A DNA stretch of 64,000 nt from Thalassotalea insulae (lineage in GTDB: Bacteria; Pseudomonadota; Gammaproteobacteria; Enterobacterales; Alteromonadaceae): positions 992,001-1,056,000 of the forward strand of contig NZ_BSST01000001.1 in NCBI RefSeq assembly GCF_030161395.1, read 5' to 3'. The position numbers and the translations under genes are program-made. Under the pieces are notes generated by a model. It saw only the letters and a program-made list of their open reading frames with translations, was not told the DNA's origin and did not search any database. Shown piece by piece: positions 37,495 through 45,845 of the stretch (positions are counted from its first letter, which is position 1; every line of letters begins with the position of its first letter).

Positions 37495-37914
37495 CTATTT
37501 ATCTTGGCGTGACTTATTAAAAAAACGACTAACGGTTTGATTAAATTCCTGAGTGACAGGCATCGCAATATCAAGGGGCTGCTCCAGCGTTTTAATTAAC
37601 GATACTTGCTGCTGACTGACAGCTAATAACAACTGCTGTTCTCCCACTTGCACTACAACTAATTTTTCTTTCGTCCCTAACGGTAAGCTAGCAATTACTT
37701 TCATGCCAGCGACTGAATGATTGGTTAAGTTAAACTTTTTTAACAGCCAAGCACTAACAATGATCAGCACCAACACCATTAACAATGACATGATCATACT
37801 CATGGCATCTAAATTGACATTCGCATGCTTACCCACTTGCACAGTTTCTTCCTGCCCGAGGCTAACGCAAGAAAAAAAAGTCACAATAAGCAGTACTAAA
37901 TTTCGCAAAGTCAT
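37495..37914 (-). CDS. fliO: Flagellar protein FliO (FliP assembly factor)
   Basis: 139 residues from ATG at 37914, four bases after the fliN stop, chosen over an upstream TTG (37944) that would overlap fliN by 26 nt. A signal-like segment (MTLRNLVLLIVTFFSC) is followed by one membrane helix (about 37-57) and a small cytoplasmic FliO domain (GTKEKLVVVQVGEQQLLLAV). FliO helps FliP oligomerise. Confidence 0.9.
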   Translation of the reverse strand: MTLRNLVLLIVTFFSCVSLGQEETVQVGKHANVNLDAMSMIMSLLMVLVLIIVSAWLLKKFNLTNHSVAGMKVIASLPLGTKEKLVVVQVGEQQLLLAVSQQQVSLIKTLEQPLDIAMPVTQEFNQTVSRFFNKSRQDK

Positions 37915-37918
37915 AACG

Positions 37919-38326
37919 TTATTTAAGCTTTTTAATACGTTCAACCTGACTGATAACGTCAGTTAATCGAATACCAAACTTATCATTGACTACCACCACT
38001 TCACCGTGGGCAATTAAGGTACCATTAACTAAGACATCTAACGCTTCACCGGCAACACGGTCTAACTCTACTACCGAGCCCTGGTTTAACTGTAACAGGT
38101 TACGAATACTAATATGACTACGCCCTACTTCCATTGAAATAGTGACCGGAATATCTAGTATAGCGTCCAGTTTACGCTGTTCTTCACCACTAACGGGGGC
38201 ATCCTCTTCTTTAAGCTCATCTAATTCGACCGTTTCGGCCGAATCTTCGTCACCTGCGGCTTCAGCATCGGCTTGTTCATCCATTGCCTCATCCCACATG
38301 CTTAAATCTTCATTTTCATCACTCAT
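37919..38326 (-). CDS. fliN: Flagellar motor switch protein FliN
   Basis: 135 residues: an acidic N-terminal tail (Asp/Glu/Ala, 1-45) and the SpoA domain (about 52-132) with the family pattern LDIPVTISMEVGRSHISIRN then VVNDKFGIRLTDV. It forms the lower C-ring with FliM and also receives the FliH-FliI export complex. It is placed 14 nt after fliM. Confidence 0.96.
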   Translation of the reverse strand: MSDENEDLSMWDEAMDEQADAEAAGDEDSAETVELDELKEEDAPVSGEEQRKLDAILDIPVTISMEVGRSHISIRNLLQLNQGSVVELDRVAGEALDVLVNGTLIAHGEVVVVNDKFGIRLTDVISQVERIKKLK

Positions 38327-38340
38327 GCTTTTGCCTCTAT

Positions 38341-39408
38341 CTAATACTCTAAATCATCTTCTAGCAGATGCAGTTCAGCATCACTGTCTAAACGTTTACC
38401 GCCTTTAGTTAGGATAGTTAGTTCATTTTTCACTGACTCTGGACGTTTAATTTTCTCTTGAATTTGCAGCGCAACATTGTCTCGGCTCTTACCAAGTTTT
38501 GCTCTAAAGGTCGGTAGTTCTTCAATTAATACGGTGATATGTTCCGGCATTTCTATCGGAATAATATCCCCAGCCTCTAATTCCATAATTTTGGATAAGG
38601 GTAAATCCACTTCTAAAAATTTCGTCGATAGCTCTACTGGCACATCTAAAATTTCATCACGCAATGCTTTAGACCAGCGCATATCTGTGTCTTCTTTATC
38701 ACTTTGCACACCTGCGTCAAGCAGTTCACGAATCGGTTCTAACATAGAATAAGGTAAGGCAACGTGGAAATCGCCACCACCGCCGTCCAGTTCTATATGG
38801 AACGAACTGATCACCACCACTTCCGTCGGACTGACAATGTTTGCCATCGACGGGTTCACTTCTGAATCTAAATACTCAAACGAGACATCCATCACTGGCG
38901 ACCAGGCTTCTTTATAATCTTCAAAGATCAACTTAAGTAACATTTGAATAATACGACGTTCGGTAGGAGTAAATTCACGCCCTTCAATCTTCGCATGATA
39001 GCGGCCATCACCACCAAAAAAATTATCGACTAAGATGAACACTAAACGGGCTTCCATGGTAATAAGCCCGGTACCTTTTAACGGTCTGAAACGCACCATA
39101 TTCAAGCTGGTCGGTACAAACAAAGTATGTACGTACTCACCAAACTTGATCATCTGGATACCATTGATTGACACTTCAGCGGTACGGCGCATCATATTAA
39201 ACAAACTAATACGCATATGACGGGCAAAACGTTCATTCACCATTTCGAGGGTCGGCATCCGACCACGGACAATACGATCTTGCGAGGAAAAGTCATAGTC
39301 ACTCGTCCCTTCGGCCTGGACTTGATCCTCTTGTACTTCTTCTTCTTCAACTTCATCTACGCCATGTAATAGCGCGTCGATTTCGTCTTGTGATAATAAG
39401 TCACTCAC
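38341..39408 (-). CDS. fliM: Flagellar motor switch protein FliM
   Basis: 355 residues. The N-terminal LSQDEIDALLHG peptide is the CheY-P binding motif. An acidic linker, the CheC-like middle domain (about 50-230) and a C-terminal SpoA domain (about 255-330) follow. It links CheY signalling to rotor direction. Start is GTG at 39408, with AAAGAGA about 8 nt upstream. Confidence 0.97.
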   Translation of the reverse strand: MSDLLSQDEIDALLHGVDEVEEEEVQEDQVQAEGTSDYDFSSQDRIVRGRMPTLEMVNERFARHMRISLFNMMRRTAEVSINGIQMIKFGEYVHTLFVPTSLNMVRFRPLKGTGLITMEARLVFILVDNFFGGDGRYHAKIEGREFTPTERRIIQMLLKLIFEDYKEAWSPVMDVSFEYLDSEVNPSMANIVSPTEVVVISSFHIELDGGGGDFHVALPYSMLEPIRELLDAGVQSDKEDTDMRWSKALRDEILDVPVELSTKFLEVDLPLSKIMELEAGDIIPIEMPEHITVLIEELPTFRAKLGKSRDNVALQIQEKIKRPESVKNELTILTKGGKRLDSDAELHLLEDDLEY

Positions 39409-39455
39409 TCGATAGTCTCTTTATCCGCTTTAATTAACGCTCAATATTCACACTG

Positions 39456-40001
39456 TTATTGCATAACAAACCCGGTAAATAACACTTGCTCTACTATGTT
39501 ACTACCCTCGACATCCGTCATAATTTTTTGTACTTCTGCTAACGATTTCTGCTTTAACGATGTTTTACCTGCACTAGTGGCCAAATCATCGGCATTAGAC
39601 TGTGAAAACACAGCTAACAGGGTACTTTCAATTAGAGGTACATGCTTTTTCGCCGCCTCTTCATTATCACCACCGCGTACTAATAATTGCACACGGATCT
39701 CGACAAAACGATCACGCGAAGCGCCTGGGACATTAAACCGAAAAGGCCTAGGCATAGGCACATATAACGCTGTCCCAGCTTTCGCCCCTGTTGGCTCAGC
39801 AGTTTGTGTCGCACCATCACCGCTCCCGGAATCTAACGCTGCATCCAGCTCAGCTTGTGGAATTTCCGGCTCTCCCCCTGCTAAGAAGAAATATGCCGCA
39901 CCACCACCAATCACTAATACCGCCACGATTGCGATAATAATAATCATTTTTTTCTTTTTGCCTGATTTATCTAGCTCTAATTCTTTTTCTTCATCAGCCA
40001 T
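39456..40001 (-). CDS. fliL: Flagellar basal body-associated protein FliL
   Basis: 181 residues: a charged cytoplasmic tail with Lys-rich stop (GKKKK), one membrane helix (about 19-41), an Ala/Asp/Gly linker and the periplasmic stomatin-like FliL domain (about 80-181). It rings the stator units and increases torque or stator stability. It lies between fliK (78-nt gap) and fliM. Confidence 0.93.
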   Translation of the reverse strand: MADEEKELELDKSGKKKKMIIIIAIVAVLVIGGGAAYFFLAGGEPEIPQAELDAALDSGSGDGATQTAEPTGAKAGTALYVPMPRPFRFNVPGASRDRFVEIRVQLLVRGGDNEEAAKKHVPLIESTLLAVFSQSNADDLATSAGKTSLKQKSLAEVQKIMTDVEGSNIVEQVLFTGFVMQ

Positions 40002-40079
40002 TTTCAGTCCTTAACTACTGAATTTCTTAATAGTTAAACTATATCCTTGATTGCCTTGTTAGCAAATGCTTTTCTTGCA

Positions 40080-42011
40080 TTATACGTAGTAATCAACACC
40101 AGTTGCTGAAGCTTTATACAAATTCACCTGAGATCTAACCATAGTCTCGTCATGTAACTCCCCTTCAACACCATGATCCCCTTCCATAGTTTGCTGACCA
40201 GCAAAGCTCTGCTCAGCACCTTGTTGTTGCCGTTGTTCAATATTGGTGTCACCGACATCAACACCGCTATCAGAAAGCATCTCTCTTAATTTATGGATAT
40301 TTTGTTCAATCGCTTCTTTTGCTTGCTGATTCTGCACGACAAAATTCACAGCTGCTTGTTCATTTTGCAAATTCAAACGCACTTGCATGCTACCAAGTTC
40401 TGGTGGATCAAGGCGAATATCCAGTTGTTTGATTTTCTGGTTGATCATCACCATCACTTTATCTTTAACCGCACTTGAAAAATCTTTACGATAAATAGCG
40501 ATAGTTTCATTGTGTATTTGTACGGCTGTTTTCGCCGACTGCACTGAGATAGAATCCGCATGCTCTTTTGCCATGGTATGCTGGAACATGTGCTCTTCAG
40601 CCATCACAGTTGCATGTTGCCCTAAATGACTGGCACTTGGCTCATTGATAACAGACGGTTTTGCCGGCATCGCGGGAGAAGTTTCACTAGTAGCCTGCGC
40701 TTTATTTACATTTAATGTCTGTTCAATAAGCTGTTCATTACTTTCTTTTCCAGATTGCTGCTGCAAAAACTGATTTGAAGATTGCTCTGACGACGTCTGT
40801 TGTTGGCTATTTTGCTGTGCCATTACATTATTAGCCGCTATTGTTTGATTAGTGCTGCGCTGAGTTGTCGAAGCTGAGGTTTTTCGTTCACTATTATTTT
40901 CCGCGGTCACTACAGCAGAAATTTCGCTATCTGAGCTTTCTTGACTAACGGTATTATCAGTATTACTTTTTACTGGCGTTTCAACCGCTACTTTAACAGC
41001 TTCACCTTGGATATTAACCGTTTGTTTGTTATTTGCTGACTGAGAGCTAGCCGTTTTCTGTTCAACTTCAGCAATACCTGATTCACCATCTGCACCAGAT
41101 AGTAGTAATTCCTTATTACGTACAAGTTGCTCAACATTTTCACTTTCTTGCTTGATAATAGGTGGTGTTTGCTGAATCGAAATACTTTTCGCAACCTTAG
41201 TTGATTGTGCCGCCGTCCCCTCTTTTACTAACTGCTCAAGTTCACCAGCGTTACTGCTTTTAGAGTTTTGCTTAGCCGCCTCTTTGCTAATCACTTCACC
41301 ATTATTCTTTATAACGCTCTCAGCTGTTGAGCCATTTTTTTCTATTGATGTTTTTTTAATTTCCGATGATGCTGATTCTTTTTGTTTGGTATTTTCTTCA
41401 GCGTTATCTGATAACTCATTTGCGGTACTAGTTACTTTAGTAACTTTTTCACTCTCACTGGCAAAAGCGACTTTACCTTTGTTATTCAATGAAATAGCCA
41501 GCTCAGAAACCGGCATTTTTTCACCGGCACCACGGATAAGCTCAGTGGTTTCAGTATTAACATCATCTGACGCTTGAATAAATGCTAATAACTGCTGCGC
41601 AATATCGTTAACTTTAGCTTTACCCTCAGCATCCAAAGGTTCAGTTAACTGACTGACATCTTTAGCTATTTCGGTTTCATCTTGGCTATTCGTTTGTTTG
41701 CCGCCTTGCTGCACTGTCTGTTGTTTACTGGCTGCATCACTATCATCAGCCACAGACCCTGCCTGTTTAGCTTCATCTTGTGATACTTGCTCACTAGCGT
41801 TAGCCGGTACTGATGAGACATGCGACTCTAGATCCTGACTTTTTTTGCCGTTACTGTCTCCAGTATTGCCGCTTTTTCCTTGTTGCTGTCGACTCATCAC
41901 TTGAGAAAAATCTGCGGAACTGCTTTGTTCGCCAGCCGCTTTGTTGCTATTTCCTCCAATAGAATCAACACCTTGAACGACATCTATAGCTAAAACACTA
42001 ACCTGTGACAT
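40080..42011 (-). CDS. fliK: Flagellar hook-length control protein FliK
   Basis: 643 residues, long for FliK. Residues 1 to about 500 are a low-complexity Gln/Ser/Glu/Asn/Lys ruler region. The C-terminal Flg_hook domain (about 505-590) has the core LDPPELGSMQVRLNL and VVQNQQAKEAIEQNI. Secreted intermittently as a ruler, it triggers the FlhB switch when the hook is complete. A sigma-54 match directly upstream suggests that it starts its own operon (fliK-flhB). Confidence 0.9.
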   Translation of the reverse strand: MSQVSVLAIDVVQGVDSIGGNSNKAAGEQSSSADFSQVMSRQQQGKSGNTGDSNGKKSQDLESHVSSVPANASEQVSQDEAKQAGSVADDSDAASKQQTVQQGGKQTNSQDETEIAKDVSQLTEPLDAEGKAKVNDIAQQLLAFIQASDDVNTETTELIRGAGEKMPVSELAISLNNKGKVAFASESEKVTKVTSTANELSDNAEENTKQKESASSEIKKTSIEKNGSTAESVIKNNGEVISKEAAKQNSKSSNAGELEQLVKEGTAAQSTKVAKSISIQQTPPIIKQESENVEQLVRNKELLLSGADGESGIAEVEQKTASSQSANNKQTVNIQGEAVKVAVETPVKSNTDNTVSQESSDSEISAVVTAENNSERKTSASTTQRSTNQTIAANNVMAQQNSQQQTSSEQSSNQFLQQQSGKESNEQLIEQTLNVNKAQATSETSPAMPAKPSVINEPSASHLGQHATVMAEEHMFQHTMAKEHADSISVQSAKTAVQIHNETIAIYRKDFSSAVKDKVMVMINQKIKQLDIRLDPPELGSMQVRLNLQNEQAAVNFVVQNQQAKEAIEQNIHKLREMLSDSGVDVGDTNIEQRQQQGAEQSFAGQQTMEGDHGVEGELHDETMVRSQVNLYKASATGVDYYV

Positions 42012-42073
42012 AATTTTACCTTAAAAATTATTGAGCGAATTTACCTGTGCTCTCCACCACCTGAGAGATCTTC

Positions 42074-42090
42074 TGCAAAACTCATTCCAA
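42074..42090 (-). promoter_or_regulatory. Probable sigma-54 promoter of the fliK-flhB operon
   Basis: The minus strand reads TTGGAATGAGTTTTGCA: GG and GC are correctly spaced (10 nt), with a full TTGCA -12 and an imperfect -24 (GGAAT for GGCAC). It begins right after the fliJ stop, 63 nt before the fliK ATG. In Vibrio cholerae the fliK and fliE gene sets are separate transcripts, which fits. Confidence 0.55.
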
Positions 42091-42091
42091 A

Positions 42092-42544
42092 TTATGCAAA
42101 TCGGGAGTTTCTTCGTCGGATATATTGCTGAGTAGCAATTTCATCAAACATATTTTGTTCTTGTTTTGCCGCTATTTTTTGCATTTGTTTACGTTTACTC
42201 TCGCGCAATAATTCAACCGCCTGAACCTTTTGCCGCTGCGTTAACCACTGCTGCCGGCGCTGTTCAACTAAAGATTTTGCTTGCCTGATAGCGACTTTCA
42301 CTTGCTCAGCAGCATTATCCAGTTTCGCAACAAAAGCATGGAAATGACGGTAGGTCGCGCTATCAATACCCGCAATTGAGCGTTGATCTAAACGTTTCAT
42401 ATATTCCAGACGAAATGCACCAACGCTTTCCAGGCGGGTGAGGTTTTCCTGATAATCACGTTCAGCCATTTGCAGTTGCTGCGCCGCTTTTTGTTCTTTA
42501 TCTGACTCGAACTTAAATAAGGTATCAAGTTGCTTCATCGACAT
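42092..42544 (-). CDS. fliJ: Flagellar export chaperone FliJ
   Basis: 150 residues, almost wholly an antiparallel coiled-coil rich in Gln, Arg, Lys and Ala. It fits into the FliI hexamer and contacts FlhA. The ATG at 42544 was preferred because AGGAGG lies 6 nt upstream. A TTG two codons earlier falls directly on that site and an ATG two codons later is 12 nt away. It lies 33 nt after fliI. Confidence 0.9.
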   Translation of the reverse strand: MSMKQLDTLFKFESDKEQKAAQQLQMAERDYQENLTRLESVGAFRLEYMKRLDQRSIAGIDSATYRHFHAFVAKLDNAAEQVKVAIRQAKSLVEQRRQQWLTQRQKVQAVELLRESKRKQMQKIAAKQEQNMFDEIATQQYIRRRNSRFA

Positions 42545-42577
42545 CGTCAACCTCCTGCTGATTTAACGACTATCAGG

Positions 42578-43945
42578 CTAATGTTCAGCGCTATGCTGAT
42601 TCTGTGCATGAGCTTGTGCGGCAGACTGTATCTCCTGTAGTTGCACTAAGCTTTGATCATAAGGGATCACTTCATTCATTTTTTGTTGTAAAAAGAAGTT
42701 AATTACCGGTAATAGCTGAATTGCCTGATCGATGCGCGGATCGCTGCCTTTACTATAAGCGCCGATAGAAATTAAATCTTTGTTTTGCTGATAGAGCGAA
42801 TACACTTGTTTTAATTGACGGGCTAATTCCTGGTGCTCCTCACTGGTCACCATAGGCATTACCCGACTAATAGACGCTTCAATATCCACCGCTGGATAAT
42901 GTCCCGCCTCGGATAATTCTCGTGACAACACCACATGACCATCTAATATCGCTCGCGCCGCATCAGCTATAGGGTCTTGCAGATCGTCACCTTCGGTTAA
43001 CACAGTAAAAAATGCGGTGATCGAGCCTTGTCCATCACCACCATTACCCGCACGTTCAACCAACTGCGGTAATTTAGAAAATACTGACGGCGGATACCCC
43101 TTAGTCGCTGGTGGCTCACCAACCGCTAACGCAATTTCCCGCTGTGCCTGTGCGTAACGGGTAACAGAATCAATAAGCAATAAAACATTTAATCCCTGGT
43201 CACGAAAATACTCACTAATTTGCACTGCAGTTTCACAACCTTTTAAGCGCATCAGCGGTGAATTATCAGCAGGCGCCGCTACCACTACAGAGCGTGCTCG
43301 CCCCTGCTCACCTAAAATTTCTTCGATAAATTCTTTTACTTCCCGTCCACGTTCACCCACTAAACCAACCACAATCACATCCGCAGTCGTCCCTCGGGTC
43401 ATCATGCCCATTAAGACACTTTTACCAACTCCTGAACCAGCAAAAAGTCCCATACGTTGTCCCTGTCCTATAGTCAAAAAACTGTTAATTGACCTGACAC
43501 CAACATCTAAAGGCTCTGAAATCGCACGCCGAGCTAATGGGTTTATCGGTTTACTGTTGTACTGATAATCTTCTGCATGCTTAATCGGTCCTTTGCCATC
43601 GAGCGGTTTACCAACACCATCAACCACTCGGCCTAATAAATCCATCGATAAAGGCAACCGGGTTTTCGTTGCTAACGGCACGACTCGGGCGCCAGGCAAA
43701 ACGCCCTGCAAACTTTGTTCTGGCATTAAAAAAGTAATTTCATTCGAAAAGCCAACGACTTCGGCGATCAGATCCCCGTGCGCCGTTTCCACCAGACACT
43801 GACTACCAACATGCGCTTTAACACCAACCGCTTCTAGTGTCAGACCAACCACACGCACTAAACGACCAGCAACAGACACTCTATGAGGGTGAATAAACTG
43901 CTGGCAATTTGTTAATCGTTGATTAATTCGTTGAACATCGATCAT
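42578..43945 (-). CDS. fliI: Flagellar export ATPase FliI
   Basis: 455 residues, F1-beta-like ATPase of the export apparatus. It has Walker A GLFAGSGVGKSVLMG (about 165-180), the VVGLVGERGREVKEF block, Walker B LLLIDSVTRYAQAQRE and the ATPase alpha/beta signature PPSVFSKLPQLVERAG. It unfolds and delivers substrates to FlhA with FliH and FliJ. It starts 26 nt after fliH. Confidence 0.97.
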   Translation of the reverse strand: MIDVQRINQRLTNCQQFIHPHRVSVAGRLVRVVGLTLEAVGVKAHVGSQCLVETAHGDLIAEVVGFSNEITFLMPEQSLQGVLPGARVVPLATKTRLPLSMDLLGRVVDGVGKPLDGKGPIKHAEDYQYNSKPINPLARRAISEPLDVGVRSINSFLTIGQGQRMGLFAGSGVGKSVLMGMMTRGTTADVIVVGLVGERGREVKEFIEEILGEQGRARSVVVAAPADNSPLMRLKGCETAVQISEYFRDQGLNVLLLIDSVTRYAQAQREIALAVGEPPATKGYPPSVFSKLPQLVERAGNGGDGQGSITAFFTVLTEGDDLQDPIADAARAILDGHVVLSRELSEAGHYPAVDIEASISRVMPMVTSEEHQELARQLKQVYSLYQQNKDLISIGAYSKGSDPRIDQAIQLLPVINFFLQQKMNEVIPYDQSLVQLQEIQSAAQAHAQNQHSAEH

Positions 43946-43971
43946 CAGTGTTTTGACACTTTACAAAAAAT

Positions 43972-44769
43972 TTATTGATGTAATGCATCTTGCAAAAATG
44001 AGTCCAAGACTTCTCGGATACGAGATTTTATCGAGAGATCGATATTGGAAGTGCTATTTTCAATTTGACAGCTACCGCGATCCAGTTGCGGTGCAGCCAT
44101 TAGCCGCCATCCCTGCTCCTCAACATATTCTGAGGTAAACTGTTGTTCAACTAATTTAATATCTTCAGGGTGCAGTAATATTTGTGTTTGCACATCATGG
44201 CTCGGCAAGGCTTTCATTCCGGCAGAAATGGCCGAAATTAAAATAGCCGGATTGGTTTTCGCTTCTTCTAAGGTAATGGCTTCAGTAAGCTGTACCACTA
44301 AATGCAATAACTGTTGTTCAATATTTTGCTCAACTTGAGCTAAAGGCTGATGTAACTGCTCAGTTAATGTCTGCCATTGTTGCGCTAATTGTTCAATAGT
44401 CGCTTGACCTTCCGCCAGTCCGGCTTCTACTCCTTCTTGATGGCCAAGTTTCACACCTTCTTCATGGCCAGATTTTTTCCCTTCGTCAAACCCTGTGGCA
44501 AAGCCTTCTTCTTTACCCTGATTAAAACCTTCATCATAAGCGGCCTGACGAATTTGTTCGATCTCATCCGCAGTTAACGGCACGATTTCTTCTTCAACTT
44601 CTTCGGGAGGCTCATAACGCCAGGTTGGTTTTTTACCTAACGCATTAGTCGCAACATCAGATTCGTCAATTTCCTGCTCAACGGATGGTAAAGACCAGAC
44701 ATCAAGCTCATCTTGTTCAGCAACCTTAACTATCTTGTCGGTTTGATTAACAGAGTTAAAATTTTTCAT
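43972..44769 (-). CDS. fliH: Flagellar export regulator FliH
   Basis: 265 residues with a poorly conserved N-terminus, then a run of G-x-x-x-G repeats (about 85-125: EGFNQGKEEGFATG, EGVKLGHQEG, EGVEAG) typical of FliH helices, and a C-terminal domain that binds FliI. A conserved Trp-containing segment is visible (EEQGWRLMAAP). It holds FliI inactive and tethers it to FliN. It lies 26 nt after fliG. Confidence 0.93.
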   Translation of the reverse strand: MKNFNSVNQTDKIVKVAEQDELDVWSLPSVEQEIDESDVATNALGKKPTWRYEPPEEVEEEIVPLTADEIEQIRQAAYDEGFNQGKEEGFATGFDEGKKSGHEEGVKLGHQEGVEAGLAEGQATIEQLAQQWQTLTEQLHQPLAQVEQNIEQQLLHLVVQLTEAITLEEAKTNPAILISAISAGMKALPSHDVQTQILLHPEDIKLVEQQFTSEYVEEQGWRLMAAPQLDRGSCQIENSTSNIDLSIKSRIREVLDSFLQDALHQ

Positions 44770-44795
44770 ATCAGCTAAATTTTAGGCTAACGAGC

Positions 44796-45845
44796 TTATA
44801 AGAACTCATCGCCGCCACCTGCGCCACCAAGCATAATTTCACCTGCGTCAGAAAGTCGACGCGCAACCGAAAGAATTTCTTTTTGCGCCGCTTCCACTTC
44901 ACTGATACGTACAGGTCCCATGGCTTCCAGATCATCTTCCATCATTTCAGCCGCTCGTTTCGACATATTGCTCATGATCTTATCTTTCAGCGTATCATCG
45001 GCACCTTTTATCGCTTTCATCAAGGCATCTTGTTGCACTTCACGCAATATCGCCTGAATACCACGATCATCAACATCGGCAAGGTTTTCAAAGACAAACA
45101 TCAAGTCTTGGATTTGCTGACTCATTTCTTCATCATGTTCACGGATAGAATCCATCAACATACCTTCAATATTGGTATCCAGATAGTTCATAATATCAGC
45201 AGCAGCTTTCAAGCCGCCCATTTTCGCTGCTTGTGCCCCGGCTTGACCGGCAAATTGTTTTTCCATAATCTCATTCAACTCTTGTAGTGCGGCAGGTTGT
45301 ACTTCTTCCAGATTAGCAATGCGCATCATTAAATCTAAGCGCGTTTTCTCGGCAAACTGACTCATGATCTCAGCCGATTGTTCCGGCTCTAAGTATGACA
45401 GGACGATAGTTTGGATCTGTGGATGCTCATTACGAATGATATTAGCCACTTGCTTAGAGTCCATCCATTTCAAGGAATCTAGGCCTTTAGCGCCACCACC
45501 CATAACGATTTGATCGATAAGGTTACCCGCTTTATCTTCACCTAATGCCGCGGTTAATGCTTTACGAACAAACTCTTCACTTTGGAAACCTATGGTACTA
45601 AAGTTTTGAATTTCATTAATAAATAGCTTATGGACAGCGGTGATTTTTTCTTGAGTAAAATCCTCCATCGCCGCCATGATCATCCCAACCTGCTGTACCT
45701 GCTTAGGTTCAAGATGTTTTAAGATTTGTGCAGCATCTTCTTCAGATAAGCTCAGCAATAAAATTGCCGCTTTTTCTGAGCCATCAAGTTTATCGACATC
45801 AAAACCTGATTTGATTGGTGCTAATTCTTGGGATTCATCACTCAT
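44796..45845 (-). CDS. fliG: Flagellar motor switch protein FliG
   Basis: 349 residues. The N-terminal domain binds FliF, the middle armadillo domain has the EHPQ motif (IIRNEHPQIQTIVLSYL), and the C-terminal torque domain carries the charged helix with Lys/Arg/Asp residues that meets MotA/PomA (about 270-320). The C-terminal Gly-rich tail (LGGAGGGDEFL) is common in polar systems. It overlaps the fliF end by 8 nt. Confidence 0.97.
   Translation of the reverse strand: MSDESQELAPIKSGFDVDKLDGSEKAAILLLSLSEEDAAQILKHLEPKQVQQVGMIMAAMEDFTQEKITAVHKLFINEIQNFSTIGFQSEEFVRKALTAALGEDKAGNLIDQIVMGGGAKGLDSLKWMDSKQVANIIRNEHPQIQTIVLSYLEPEQSAEIMSQFAEKTRLDLMMRIANLEEVQPAALQELNEIMEKQFAGQAGAQAAKMGGLKAAADIMNYLDTNIEGMLMDSIREHDEEMSQQIQDLMFVFENLADVDDRGIQAILREVQQDALMKAIKGADDTLKDKIMSNMSKRAAEMMEDDLEAMGPVRISEVEAAQKEILSVARRLSDAGEIMLGGAGGGDEFL

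Noticed and set aside
39496..40014. 172-codon open frame opposite fliL
   Set aside because: Antisense shadow. The translation is Ser/Pro/Ala and Ile-run sequence mirroring the fliL linker and membrane segment.
44883..45287. 134-codon open frame opposite fliG, rich in His and Phe
   Set aside because: Antisense to a conserved gene. Its His/Phe-rich product with no known pattern is typical of reverse-frame translation.
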